Made by a program: the position numbers and the translations under genes. 64,000 nt of DNA, taken from assembly GCF_004798865.1 (NCBI RefSeq), contig NW_025335589.1:10289532-10353531 (forward strand), in the 5' to 3' direction. The DNA comes from Varanus komodoensis (taxonomy: Eukaryota > Chordata > Lepidosauria > Squamata > Varanidae). The first letter of the stretch is position 1, and each line of letters opens with the position of its first letter. This document shows, one piece after another, positions 47,156-59,430 of this stretch. The notes below the pieces were generated by a model. The model was not told the DNA's origin. It saw only the letters and a list, made by a program, of their open reading frames with translations, and ran no database searches.

Positions 47156-48251
47156 TCCACTTAGCATGTGCTTTGCTTAAGTGGCTTTTAGGACTGGAAG
47201 AACAATCACGGGTCCCTATTTGTATTAACTGCATGTCATTACCCTGCACAGTGATGTCATTTCTCAGAGTAAGGATGATAAAACATTGATACTAAACATT
47301 ATATTTCTGTGAAATAATTTATCCTGTGTCTTTAAATAATAATATACATGCTCTTCTTGCTGTCTCCTCTCTCCAGAAGTCTCCCTTCCTGTGGAGTTGG
47401 GGAGATATCTCACAATGCAGTTTTCCCAGCCAGAAAGTTCAGATATGGAATGTGAGATAAATGGGGTAGAAGGGGAGAAGCTGGCAGGTGGCTCCGAAAA
47501 GTCAAGGTTAGATGTGAGACTAGTTAGGCAGCAAATGAGAACCAAGTGTTCCTGGACATGGGAGTGTGGGTGGAGGGAGGCAGTGGAGGATAAATGGCAA
47601 ACTGGTCCGGCCTGGCCAATCAGGCAGACCGGTTATCTTCCTGCAGTTTGGCTCAGAAAGTGGCATAAACCATCCTGAGGATGGAGGCCAGACTCTGGTA
47701 AAATTAAGGGAGGAGGGGACGATTCCAGATTGGAATCAACTCTTTACATGGGCTGAAACTATTCCCACAGATCAGCAGGATTGTACTTTGACTTATGCAA
47801 CTTGTTAAGAGCTCTCATAGAGAATGCCCTGTATCACAGCACAACATGCCAAGCTGTATTTTACAAGCTTTTTGTTTTGGTCTGTTGGAAAAGAAAAATG
47901 TGGGGGGAATGTGCTCATGACACCTCCTTTCATTGAACATGCACACGTTGTGACAAGTATAGACATAACTAATAGTTTATTTGCATGCCCTATTCTGCCT
48001 TCACAGAAATTGACATAAATAATGCCATTATAAGCTTTCTACTTCTTATGGACTACCATATGAATGGCTCATAAAAGGTGGCTACCCAAATTTCTGAAAA
48101 TGCATTAGCATTTTATTTCTCCATCTTGTGAAATTCCATTATATGGTCAATATGCTAAGATTAGTACCAGGGTGTTTTTTTTCCTTTTGTCTTTGAAGCA
48201 GTAATATTTGTTAACTCCAGAGGATGGCAGCAAATATTTTGGTATGAAGCA

Positions 48252-48338
48252 ACTCTCTCTCTCTCCCTCTCCCTCTCATTCTCTCTCCCCCCACCTCTCT
48301 CTCTCACACACACACCCCCACAGAGAGAGAGAGAGAGA
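48252..48338. repeat. CT/CA/GA compound microsatellite
   Basis: Runs of CT, then C-rich and CA steps, ending in (AG)n. Confidence 0.9.
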
Positions 48339-48520
48339 TCTAGGTCCATGCTTAATTTAGCATGTTACCATTTATAGTCAAACTTAGAAAATAAGACATA
48401 TTAGTACTGGAAATCAGTAGGAAGTGTTCAGCGCAAAGATAAGGGTTGAAGCAGACTAAAATCAAATGACAGTTTTGGATCCAAATTATGATTAAAGGCT
48501 GCAGTTCAATGCCCTCTTGC

Positions 48521-48605
48521 CTGGGAAAAACAGCAAAAAAGACTTGTGGCATTTGGCATTAGCTCTCATGGACTAGAGCCCACTTCATCTGATGTGTGAA
48601 GTGTT
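48521..48605. mobile_element. Unclassified interspersed repeat fragment
   Basis: 'GACTTGTGGCATTTGGCATT' followed by TCTCATGGACTAGAGCCCAC resembles a phrase I remember from an amniote repeat whose opposite strand reads CTAGTCC...AGACTCTT. The family name is not certain. Confidence 0.3.
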
Positions 48606-48625
48606 ATCTTCAATTGGCAGCACTC

Positions 48626-48678
48626 GCTCTCTCTCTCTCTCTCACACACCCCCCACACCCCCCCCCCACACACACAGA
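48626..48678. repeat. CT/CA/C-rich microsatellite
   Basis: (CT)n followed by CA steps and C runs; a second tract of the same type as at 48.25 kb. Confidence 0.9.
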
Positions 48679-49230
48679 CACGTGCACATAGGCATAGAAG
48701 AAGGAAATGTAAAAATGGGATCAAATTAAAATGAAATGTAAGAAGAATGAGCCACAGTTATGAAATAATTGTAGGAAGGGGCATCTGGGGATGACCAGGA
48801 GCTGGTGCTTGCCCCAGCATTGGGCCTGACCTGATCATCAGAGGCCTGCGCAGAAGCACCACAACTCCAAATCATTCAGGGATCTCAACTGCATGGAGTG
48901 CAACTTCCTGATATGCGCTGTGTGAATTTCCTTTGTTGAAGGACCACAACTTTTTTGGTCAGGAGCAGTGGAGTGTCCTGGAAAAGGGAAATGGTGTTTG
49001 TTATAGAACAATATGGTTATTGTTTCTGGAAGTACTTACCTGTGAGGAATGGCCAGTGAACCCAGCTTACTTCCAGATAAACATATCCAGTAGTAACTAT
49101 AATATCATTAGGGTGCAATTCTATGTATGTTTAGATGGGAAAAAGCCGTACACAATTGGCTGGGAAATGCTGGGAGTTGTAAGCCATTTTGTTTATGCAT
49201 AGGATTGCATTCAGAGCTAATTTTATAATG

Positions 49231-49380
49231 GGCTATATCAGGGATGGGAAATGTGTTCCTTCAGATGTCGACAGAGTAGAGTGTATCTTCTATCAGCCAT
49301 TGCCTTTGACTGTGCTGACTAGGACTGATGGGAGTTGTAGTCTATCAACATTTTGGGTCCACATGTTCCCAATCTTTGGT
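49231..49380. mobile_element. Palindromic MITE (hAT-like)
   Basis: The left arm 'CAGGGATGGGAAATGTGTTC' starts at 49239. The right arm, on the minus strand, reads 'GATTGGGAACATGTGGACCC', and inside it GACTACAACTCCCATCAG. A 9-base direct repeat TTTATAATG flanks at 49222-49230 and 49380-49388, but then the element would start eight bases before CAGGG. Either the duplication is chance or the ends are longer than usual. Confidence 0.6.
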
Positions 49381-49523
49381 TTATAATGAAGAATTCAGAA
49401 TGTGCTTTGGAAGAAAAATAATGATAAGTGATTTATAAGACATATTTCCATTACTGAGGATCTTATTTGTCTGTACTAAGTTTACATACGGGTCAAACTT
49501 CCACTGGAAATCTGTGATTGTAT

Positions 49524-49556
49524 CGCGCGCGCGGTGTGTGTATGTGTGTGTGTGTT
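49524..49556. repeat. CG/TG alternating purine-pyrimidine tract
   Basis: (CG)5 immediately followed by a (GT)n-type run, a candidate Z-DNA-forming sequence. Confidence 0.85.
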
Positions 49557-49938
49557 GCACAGTTACACTGGATAGGTTAGGCTCTGAATCTGATAAGAGT
49601 AATTATACATCTGGTGGAGCCGGATTTAATCATTGCTTGCTATTCTATTTTCCTGTACTAAATTGTTCCTAAAGCTGCTGTTAATCTGCTGTATTTCTAT
49701 GTAGCTAATAATATGCGGGCGGTACTGTTCCTCCTATGGAAACTGAAACCCAAGGAAAATCATGGTGAGAAAAATCATCTCCTGCAGTTGTAATCAGTGG
49801 GATTTGGCAGTTATGCCCTTTCGTCCTTGCTTCTTGGGCTTCCCCTACCATTCATTTGAGCAGCATGGGGTAACCAGAGTGGAAGGTAAGGCTTATATTT
49901 ACTGTCTTCATATGGTGTCCCCAGTCCTTGGCTCTGGG

Positions 49939-50115
49939 CAGGGCCATCTTAACAGCATTATGGGCCCCGGGCAAAGCAGTGTACTGGGGCCCCTACGACA
50001 ATGACAACTCCTGTTAATTTTGGAATTTTTCCAATTTTCCAAGGGTTAACGTACACAGATTCGTATGGGGCCCATGGGCAAGTGCCCATCAGGCCCATAT
50101 GCTAAGACGGCCCTG
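49939..50115. mobile_element. hAT-type MITE, 177 bp
   Basis: The left end CAGGGCCATCTTAACAGC and, on the other strand, the right end CAGGGCCGTCTTAGCATA are inverted repeats; inside, GGGCCCCGGGCA pairs with a worn copy. Flanks GCTCTGGG (49931-49938) and GTTCTGGG (50116-50123) are an 8-bp target duplication with one difference, the hAT size. No transposase. Confidence 0.82.
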
Positions 50116-50780
50116 GTTCTGGGCTGTTCAGCTGATTGATGAAAATGGCGCAGGGGCAGGGGCAGGGAGAGGAGGCTTGGGAGGAACAAAGATCCTCATC
50201 CCTTCTCGTGGATAGTGTCATTAAACAGCTTTGTCAGTAGGCAGCATGCGGCTTGTCCGCTCTGTTCCTCCATAAGGAAGAAAGGAAAGTTCCTTTCTAG
50301 CTTCCTGTGCTTTGTCCTCTAACCTTTCTGTGACCCTTCTGTAAAGGGCATATTTTTCCTAAAGGGCACTGATAGGAAACAAATTAGCAACATTTTTCTT
50401 AGTGTAAATGTTTATGTTCAGAAATTCTTGCTTGTTTTCTTAAATTATGGAAGCATAATGGGAAATAAGAATATCAATATAATATGTTTAAGCTATGCAC
50501 ATGTTTACATTTTGTTTATTTGGAGCTCAACTATGAGTAATTGAAATGACAAATGACAAGATGGACAGTGGCCAAAGGGCTATGCTTTCTGGCAGCAAAA
50601 CAAAATATTGTGCATTTTTCAATGTGCAGTTTGTTGTTTCTTTTCTTTCCAAGTTCATTAATAAGATGGTCTTATGTTTTTGCTTTCTTCTAGCATCTAA
50701 TAAATAAGCTGTAAGCTAAATGAAAATGGAACTGGGAGGGTATAAAATAAAATTACTACAGTTGGTGATAGCGCTTATGT

Positions 50781-50782
<2 letters not shown>

Positions 50783-50820
<38 letters not shown>
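50783..50820. repeat. (AC)n microsatellite
   Basis: About 19 AC units. Confidence 0.95.
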
Positions 50821-50823
<3 letters not shown>

Positions 50824-52903
50824 CCCACCCAACAAGCCAACCTCACTTACATACTCCAAAACCACATAAGGATGTGGGGGGGGGGAGTACGAAATATAGC
50901 AAAAAGAACCTCAGAATGACTGCTATGTGACTGAACTTCGGCTTTCTAAATGGTGTGGTATTTCACATCCACTACTTTTTCATCTTTACTCTCTCCTGTC
51001 TCTGTGTACATTTATAACATGACCGAGCAACACATGGCCCGTGGAGTGCACATGACCTCTTTCACCTTCTGTGAATCCCCCATTGTGCCCACCTGGCAGC
51101 TGCATGCACACACAATTCAGCAATAAGGGTGGGTAGCCTTTGGTGGGTTCAACGGGGCAAAAATCGGCACCCAGACCCCAAGAAGTTTCCACTTTTCATT
51201 GTCATTTATTGGCTCATTGCTATCCATTGCCATCTGATATGCTCAACACTGTAGCCTTATTCCTGATTAATTTATGTGCAATCACTTGGAATCCAAACTT
51301 GAAATGATCTGGGAAGGGCCACAGGATTCTTTGGAGCCTTCTGCCCATCCCCCCCCCCCCCCGAACAGTCAACAACGGAAGGACTATGCCAGTTGCCTTT
51401 CTGAGGGTGGAAATTAGTCTTGGAATGGAGGAAAAGGACATGCCTGGGGGCAAGGAAGGGAGAAGACGGGGGCAGATGTCCTTCACTACACCCAGGCCAC
51501 ATTCTAGCTTTTCTCCTTCCCCCTCTGTGGTGGCTTTAAGTCCAGCATAGCAGAAATCATTGTAGGCATGCCTTGCACCAGGCACCAAGCATGGAGGGCA
51601 TTGGATTCTACTCTTGAGCACTGAAGTAGTGGAGCTGCACTTCTGGCCCCGCTTCCAATATTGTGTACCCAAGTTAATGCCACCCCATGATGCCATCACA
51701 TTGAGTACAGGTGTTCAGAGAAGCAGCTGCTCATGCATAGAGATGACACACACAATCAGCATGCTCTGCTTTTTCCTCTATGTATGGCTGCCCGACCTAT
51801 GGCATTTTGAGTGCAGCTTGTATTGGCTCATGTTCTCCACTTCTATAAAGCTGTCAGGGTTAAGTATTAAACTTATTGCACAGTATAAGTAAAGCAGAGT
51901 GAAATTTATCAAACCATTTTGATTGGAGAGTAGAGTGCTCCCCAAAGCACTTCATTACAAAATGCAGCTGGAAAATAAATGCATTTAGACATTATTTCCT
52001 TGTTAAATGCAAGTGACTAGAAAGCAGATTAAAATGAAGGTTGAACAGAATTGTAATCTATTCATGTGACATTTAAAATTTCCATATAAAGTCTTGTGGG
52101 TAACTAGGTATTTTGCGGGTTTCATTCAAACTGCTGAATTGATCATGTACTACTCTTTGATTTAATTAAGATCTCTCTTTTTTCCACCACTCCTTTTATA
52201 ACTAAGCATAGCTTTGTTTAGACAAAACTGAGCACATCAGGTGCAGCTAGCAGAAGCCACTGAAGTACCAGGATGCCTTGCAGAAGCAATGGTAAGGATA
52301 CGTTAATGAATTTGATTTTCATTGAAATTGCAGTTGGGATAGTGTGTTTATTATTCCAGTACTTCTATACTCAAAATTTGTTCCCTGAAGATATTTGGTC
52401 TGGCAGGTTCACCTTGATTTTATCGAACTTTTCCTATTTTTGAGGAAGTCTTTGGGTGGGCAGGGGGCAGGTCACATTTCTATGGGGTGATAGAATGGAA
52501 TAATATTTTAGTTTCAAGTTTTTGTTCCTAGTAACTAATCCTTTACTGGCACATAAGCAAGTGCAAATGCCTTTGTACTCTCACTCTGGCCTCCTCTTTT
52601 GATCTTTAAGATCAGATCTGTGAGGTTCCTTATAGAAGAGTGCATGAACTTGTGTTAACTCATATAGTATAAGTGTGGAACAGATGATACAGAAAAAAAC
52701 TTCAGTTTCTATGGGAATAATCCTAGGGAAAGGTACATTGCTTTATTGTTCTATAGATTCACTCAGCCTTGAATTTTATGACTTTTAAGAATTATAAACA
52801 AAGTGGAGAATTTCTAAAATGAACCCCAGAATTGTAGGATGTGCAACTTGCTGCAGCCTTTCTTTTCTTCCAGAGAGTGTGGTGCTAATGGGTGGGCTTT
52901 AAA

Positions 52904-52935
52904 CAAAATAAATAAATAAATAAATAAATAAATAA
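52904..52935. repeat. (AAAT)n microsatellite
   Basis: About seven AAAT-type units. Confidence 0.9.
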
Positions 52936-54871
52936 CTTGTATCTACTCTCCTACTCACCTGGATTTAACCCACGTGCCTGATCTAGTCAGGGAACCTCAT
53001 TTGAGGCTAAAACCACCTCCCTCAAAGATGATATACAGTTCATTGAGTGTGATGATTAAATATGGATACAGAACACAAACAAGTGAAAAAAGGGTTATGT
53101 TCCCTTTAACTGCACATATTCAAGCTTTTAACCTCCTTTCTGGGGGACAGCGGAGTGCAGAAGCTGCTTCAGTAAACAGTTTCAGTTCTCATGGCCAAAA
53201 TCTGCTTTTACCTAAGGAATATCCTCGGAGAAGTGCCTTCAAGGCAATTATCTGTGGTGCTCTGCCTAACAAGCTGAAAGCTATCAAGCCTTGGCGTGGC
53301 TCCAAAAATTATCTTGGCTTTTGGATGTTAAGAAAATTTGCTACACTACCAGGTGACCTGAACAACCTCCTTATGTTTCTTCTGGCAGAGCCCATCGAAT
53401 ACACCACTCTCTGATACTGATGAATGCTTGCAGAATATTACAATATTTCAAGAAAACAATGCTGTTGAGATTGTAGGTGATTCTTTTTTATGCAGTCTTT
53501 TATAAATGCACATGCGCTTGTGTCTATTGATGTCCAATTTGTTCAAAACTCGAAAACAAAAAAAAAAAATGGAGCAAAGAAGGATTTCTGATGTATCAGG
53601 TCCATTTCTAAATAAAATAATATGGAACACACACACATACACACACTCAGTATGCATATGCTGCCCTTTCAGTACTCTTAAGGTGACTCACAACATACTA
53701 AAACCATCATGTTAATTCAGAGAAAGCCAGAATGTATACTAAAACACCAGCCCTACAATCTTATGCAGCCTGGAGGGCCAATTCAATCTTCCAGTAGTTT
53801 TTATTCCATTAGTTGTAGGATCCAGTGGAGCCCTAAAATATTAAATCGTCCGTTTAAGAGGTGTCTTACGAGAGATAGAAAGAACTTCAGAATATTTCTA
53901 ATATATAATTGCAGTCCTCCTTTGAGAATCACTACCATTTCCAAGCTGATCTTTTAGCAAAGATTACCTGGATGTTTTATGCATAGCTGAGCAAGGATGA
54001 AACAAAATAAAAACTCAAGTACCTCCTGTAACTTGTTTCAATGCCATGCAGTTGCTAACAATTTACTTCTCCGCCTCCCTTTCCTTTCCTTTACTTGACT
54101 GCTGCTATAGCTCTATTTGCCAGAAAAGAACCTATATAGCTCCTCACTTGTTCACTTGAAAAGCAAGTGAATGCATAGCAGTAAAAAGGCCAAGTTCTTG
54201 CTTGCTTTGTAATGTGTGCTGTATTTAGTGTCAATCGTTTTTCATGTGCAAGAAAACACCATCTATTAGAAGTTGGTGTATCTGATTCAGAAGTACTTAA
54301 TCCTTTCTAATTATGACTTCATTTTCATTATTTTATAAGTATCAAATGCTTTAAAGGTGTTAGTAATGACTAATTATTTCTGAAGGGCACAAAGGTGGAG
54401 GTTAGAGCATAGATGTTTCAAAACTCCTCCTCCAGCCCATTTTTAATGGAGTATGAAAAAGTTTCATGGTGTGCTAAGATAGTTCTGTGGCTAATATACT
54501 TGAATGTTATTCTATCAGACTGGAGTACAGTAGTTATATGGTCTTTCATGGAAACATTATTGCCTATACTATTTTCATAGGAGTAAAGACCTTAGGGTTA
54601 CCTTTAAAACAAATTTGTTCAAGTGTATCTTATTTTATAGTGACTTTTGCCAAGAGATGAATAAGCAACTGCACTGGCAAAACTTATAAGCACCATTCAG
54701 GGCAAATGTCTTCACATTTTGAAGAGTTCATTGTTTTGAGTGGCATGAAGACAGATATGTTATCATACATACTGTTGTCTCTCAGAAGGCATCATGCATT
54801 TTGATTGGCTTTGAAAGGCTAGAGTTAATTACTCCAGCTAATTACAGTGGCCTAGTATCCCTTATCTATAC

Positions 54872-55100
54872 CAGGGGTTCCCAATCTTTTGGGGTTGGTA
54901 GGTACATTTGGAATGTTGAGACAGTGTTGTACGAGGTCTCACAAAATGACTGCCAATGGCAGGCTTGTCCATATACAAAACAGCTGTCATATTGGGTGTG
55001 TTCAGTCACAAAAAACCATTTGCCAGAAGGCCATCTGGGGAAACCGAAAGAAAAGTGACTTAACTGAGAAGCTAGGTTGCAAGCAGAGATGGGGACTGAG
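54872..55100. mobile_element. hAT-like left end, right end not found
   Basis: 'CAGGGGTTCCCAATCTTTTG' is a Charlie-type hAT terminus. The following text (TACATTTGGAATGTTGAGACAG, ACAAAATGACTGCCAATGGC) is typical of reptilian hAT MITE interiors. The true right end may lie as far as about 55.4 kb. Confidence 0.45.
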
Positions 55101-55636
55101 CTCCAAAATGCTATGTCCCTCTTAAAAATCCCCAGTTTTCTTTCCCCACACCCCAGTTTTCAGAAGGCATACTGATCAGATAAAGTAACTTGGCCAACAA
55201 AGTGAATACAGGGCAGAGATGGGCTGAGCCACAAATCACATATTTGGTTCCTGAAAGCACAACAAAATAGCCATTTCATGGCAGAGATACTGGTGATGCT
55301 TAAAGAAACACAGGCACAGATATTCAGGCACACCGGGAGAGGGAGGGGGCACAAAAGAATAAATTCTTCCTGACTGGCATGTAAACAGTCAGGGGCCACA
55401 AAATGATGTGCTAGTTAGAGTACTCTGCCCTGGCTGGCTGAAGTTGTTGCTGCAGACTTTAACCACGAATGAACCCCAAACCAAAATAACCCTGAGGTGT
55501 ACACCCTTCAGGATCCCTTGGTATGTGCACCAGGTCCCAGACATCTAAGTTTCTTGACACTATGATGCTGGTGGACACAAAAACATCCTCTTTTATTATT
55601 AATTGTGATACATAATTTCCAAAAAACCCCTTAGCC

Positions 55637-56025
55637 CAGACCTGGGCATTGTACGGCCCGCGGGCCACATCCAGCCCAATGGCTGACCCTGACTGGCCCG
55701 TATGAGGTCACTGGCAAATTAAAAGTCAATGCAAATATATATCATCGTAATATAGATGCAAGCAATACAACTGCACTGCTTTTATTTTGAAGGATCTGCT
55801 AAATTGAATTGAATTTATTGCTTTTCATGTAATGTTATGTTTTTGTGAATATTCATTAAATAGTGTTGTTCTGTGCTCCACATTTTCATTGTATCATTGT
55901 AATGTTTCATTTACTGTTTGTATAGAGATATATTTTGAGTAGAGCTGTAAGTGTATTGGTCCGACCCTTAACAACTGTCAAAGTTTCTCATGTGGCCCCA
56001 TAGGAAAATCAATTGCCCACCCCTG
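55637..56025. mobile_element. hAT/Charlie-like MITE, 389 bp
   Basis: The left end reads CAGACCTGGGCATTGTACGG; the right end on the other strand reads CAGGGGTGGGCAATTGATTT, an imperfect inverted pair. An exact 8-bp target duplication CCTTAGCC flanks it (55629-55636 and 56026-56033), the hAT signature. It has an AT-rich middle and no transposase. The GGCCCGCGGGCCACAT phrase near the left end is common in this group. Confidence 0.88.
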
Positions 56026-56387
56026 CCTTAGCCAGTCAATTCTTTGGAAAGAGACAGGCTTAATTAAATATTCCAGCATGTGCTTATATCTCTTAAATTA
56101 TGTGACAACCTTTATTTCCTTAAGTTATACAATATTTTTGGCCTCAGAGCTGGATCTGGATGTGAGTGGAGTTGCAGTGTATTAGTTCTTATACACAATG
56201 CTGGTTTGTGGTTTTCATGGGCCCTTAGCTGGATACACTCAGTATACTGCCTGCTTCCAGGAATATACCCTCTTCTCACTGTCATTGCCACCAGCTGCTA
56301 TTGCTGCTCATCCTTTTTTTCATTTTTGCTTCCACTTGTGTGCCTGACAGGCAGAAAGCCAGGGAGAAAAAATGCAGCAACATCTAT

Positions 56388-56524
56388 CGCCACCGCCACC
56401 ACCGCTGCCGCCACTGCCGCTGCTTTCTTCTTCTTCTTCTTCTTCTTCTGCTTCTGCTTCTGCTTCTGCTCCTGCTCCTGCTCCTGCTCCTCCCCCTCCC
56501 CCTCCCCCTCCCCCTTCCCCTTCT
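56388..56524. repeat. Compound CCG/TTC/TGCTTC/CCCCT polypyrimidine microsatellite
   Basis: The plus strand passes through CCACCG-type triplets, (TTC)n, (TGCTTC)n, (TGCTCC)n and (CCCCTC)n steps. Each block looks like a point-mutated derivative of its neighbour. It is almost pure pyrimidine from about 56424. Long open frames in several frames here reflect the repeat, not coding. Confidence 0.95.
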
Positions 56525-56699
56525 TGCCATTCTGCTTTCTGGGCCTGAGTGCACAGCTGATGAACAATGGGGGCTGTTGCCCGTGGGCTTGGCTAGGGTG
56601 TGGACCTTCAGCAGGTACCCAGTCTTGCAGTTCAGTTTGATCACCATTTCTCATTCCCTTTTAGTTTGGTCATTCAGCAAATTATGAATGAGCACTTAA

Positions 56700-58483
56700 A
56701 AAAAAAAGTACTGTTAGATACATTTGGAAACTGAATGTAACTGAAGTGTATATTCATCACTTTACTTTCTTTGCCTTGTCACCATGAAATCCATCGGTAA
56801 TCTCTGTTTCCCTTTGGAACACCCTGTCAAAAACACACATGCTGTGCCTGGAACAAAATTATTGTGTCAGCTTTTAATTAAATATTGACAGATAAACCCA
56901 TATTTTTTTTCCAGCCAGGACAGTAGCTTGTGCACTGAAGCCTTCAAATGATTTTGGTCCCCTGAGAACAGAAATGCTCTTCTGTCATCCAGTTTCTGTT
57001 GACTCTGCTAGGAACTAAGTGTTATCTTGTGGTTTCTCAGTTGTAATATATCCAGGACACAGTCAGGGCCAGCTTAACTGGCTGGGATGCTATACTTCTC
57101 CAAAGACAACACCAAAAGCACATTGATAGTAAAGTGTGAGAGAAGGAGAGAGATTCAGCAGCACAAAAATCACCCTTAACTTTGGTGGGTGTGTACTTAG
57201 TGAAGGCTGCTGTCTGGCTGATGTAGCTTTTCTCTGCTGGGAAAGCAAGCTATGGGGGAAGGATAAGATGTCAGCTGGGAGCTGCAGCAATGTAGGTTTC
57301 ACAAGGGCAACCATAGACTGTGGCTACATGTAGCCCTTGGTGGAAGGGGGTCTCTCCTGGGGCTTGCCAAATGTCCTTAAGTTTTCCTTTCTGTCACCTT
57401 CCCGTTTCTAGTTCGCAGCCAATTATTCTTCCACCTGCAGAGTGCCTGGTGCTGTGTCAACTTGGCACTCAGTAAAAGTGAGCTGGGGAGGTGCCACACA
57501 ATTGTGATGGAGAGAGGACCGCAGTGTGGCAGCTGTGTTCTCTGTGGTCATCATTTCAGTGGAGGGTTGACTATTGTCAACATGATTGTTAGAGTGCCAT
57601 CCAACAGCAAGAGTTCTTGAAGTTCCAAGAAAACATAGCTTTAAAACATCTCATTTATAATACTGGAGTATATTTTATGAAGCTCCCTGGAATGAGGTGG
57701 AAGATGTTGCTTGCATACTTGCATACGAGAGAGAGAGAAAGTGAGACCAGAGAGAGGAGGGCTGGGGAGAATGTTGTATGCCTCACTGCATGTATCTGTA
57801 TGAGGCCACGTGGTGAAAGAATGTGTGTGTATCTGTGAAAAAAGTCTCTGGGTGTGTGAAAGGTGAAGGTATTTAGGTGGCCTTGCCCACCCTGACTCCC
57901 CACATGAGCCTGTCCCCTAATGCAGCCTCTGAGGGATCCTCCAGTCACCAATCAGTCCTGCATCCCAAAAAATGTTGTCCTGCACAATACTGGCCTCAAC
58001 CAGAAGACATAATTTGAGGAGACGGTTGTGGTGCTTGTTGCATAATCTCATTTCTGCTCACCAGGCTCTTGATTCCTTTAGTATTTTAATCCCCAGAGAC
58101 TGATAACTTTGAAGCACTTCCTTTGTTGTTACTGAAGGAAAAGGTCACAGTGAAAAGTAGGAGATAGTGCCAGTTCTTGCAGTTGGCCAGAGGAGCATGT
58201 TTCAGCTGTGCTGACTCTAACAGAGTGTTGAACTGAAGGTCATCAAGCTCTTCACAGTGGGGTTACAGTAGCATTTTTTCCCTGAAATCAAGGATCTGCT
58301 TGCTGTGGGAAAAGTAGAGCTCAGGCGGCAAAACATGAACCACATGAACTCAAGCATGGTAATGGGAACCCTAATCAGGAACTGATTTCAGACATCCCTG
58401 ATTTACTATGTGGTAGTAACTTCAAAACCTACCAAGGAGAAAAAGGGTCCATCATTTATCTTCTGACACATGGTGAGCTAAAA
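56700..58483. other. Intergenic, nothing recognised
   Basis: No exon or clear transposon border was seen, only short GA and GT tracts near 57727 and 57820. Confidence 0.4.
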
Positions 58484-58680
58484 GTTAGGGGACATGTTTC
58501 AGTGGTCTCCCATCTGTTTTGCATGTAGAAGGAGCCAATTTTTATCCCTGGCATCTCTAAGTAGGCTGGAAACCCATCCTTTCTGAAACTCTGGAAAGCC
58601 ATTGCCAGTTAGTGTCAACAATACTGAACTAGAGGGACCTAGGACCTGATTCAGTTGAAGGCAGCTTTTTAAGTTCTATG
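58484..58680 (+). mobile_element. tRNA-derived SINE, older copy
   Basis: Same family as 28553-28760: worn tRNA head ('TTTCAGTGGTCTCCCATCTG'), 'TATCCCTGGCATCTCTAAGT', then CTGGAAAGCCATTGCCAGTT and the end 'GATTCAGTTGAAGGCAGCTT' with TTCTATG. Confidence 0.65.
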
Positions 58681-58869
58681 AAACATATCTGCTCACATGT
58701 ACAGTCACATTGCAGTAATAAAATAACTCTGGTTCACTCTGGAGACAGAAGTTAAGCAATTCCAGAGCCAAGGTATCTAATCTAACAAAATCAAGTAAAT
58801 AAATAAATTCATAAAAAATAAGATACCTCTGGAAAGTGCATTACTGACAGTGCAAAATCTAGTAACTTG

Positions 58870-59430
58870 GATGGTGGGAATGATGTGGAAATAATATGTC
58901 TTCACTTCAGTAAAGCTTTTGACAAAGTGCCCCATGTCATTCTGATCAATAAATTAGCTACAAGTGGGCTAGATGGAACAGCTATTAGATTGATTCATAG
59001 TTAGCTAAAAAATTGGATGCAAAGATACCTTCTTAAACTGGGGAGAGGTAACTAGTGGGGTACTATGGGGCTCAGTCCTAGGCTTAGTGTTCTTCAATAT
59101 ATATTTTTAATGGCTTGGATGAGGAGGTGTAGGAATGCTGATCAAATTGCAGATGACACAAAAATGGGTAGGCCAGCTCATACCCTGGAAAACCCAAGAT
59201 GACCTTGACAGGCTGGAGCACTGAGCTGAAAGACAATCAAATGAAATTTAACAGGGATAAATGTCAAGTTCTGTACCTATGAAAAGGGAACCGAATGCAG
59301 TTACAGGACAGGGGATACTTGGCTCACCAATACTACAGGTGAGAAAGATCTTGGGATAGTTGTAAATCACAAGCTGAATATGAAAAACATATGATGTGGC
59401 TGCAAAAAGGTAAAAGCTCTTTGCTCTTTG
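58870..59430 (+). mobile_element. CR1/L3-group LINE, reverse transcriptase fragment
   Basis: Translations in shifting frames give, in order, SFSKAFDKVPHVILINKLA (RT motif A, 58905-58960), a worn QGSVLGP-type block (59085), QIADDTK-like motif C (59145-59165), QMKFNRDKCQVLYL (59235-59280) and KDLGIVVNHKLNMKN (59345-59390). That is the motif order of CR1/L3 reverse transcriptases. Many stops and frame changes make it old. Its 5' and 3' parts are missing. Confidence 0.75.

Larger units (their letters stand above)
45216..48240. other. Intergenic upstream of MAP9, mostly unassigned
   Basis: No coding exon recognised. It contains a MITE fragment near 45.6 kb and a possible CR1/L3 3' end near 47.1 kb. 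Confidence 0.4.
50124..54871. other. Intergenic, mostly unassigned
   Basis: Holds (AC)n at 50783-50820, a C run at about 51351-51362 and (AAAT)n at 52904-52935. A 146-codon open frame at 52974-53414 shows no recognisable domain. Confidence 0.4.

Noticed and set aside
52974-53414. A 146-codon open frame in the intergenic region
   Set aside because: No recognisable domain, no splice context and no codon-bias sign; an open frame of this length is plausible by chance in 64 kb.
56080-56687. Several long overlapping open frames on both strands (up to 186 codons)
   Set aside because: They are created by the compound polypyrimidine microsatellite, which lacks stops in most frames.
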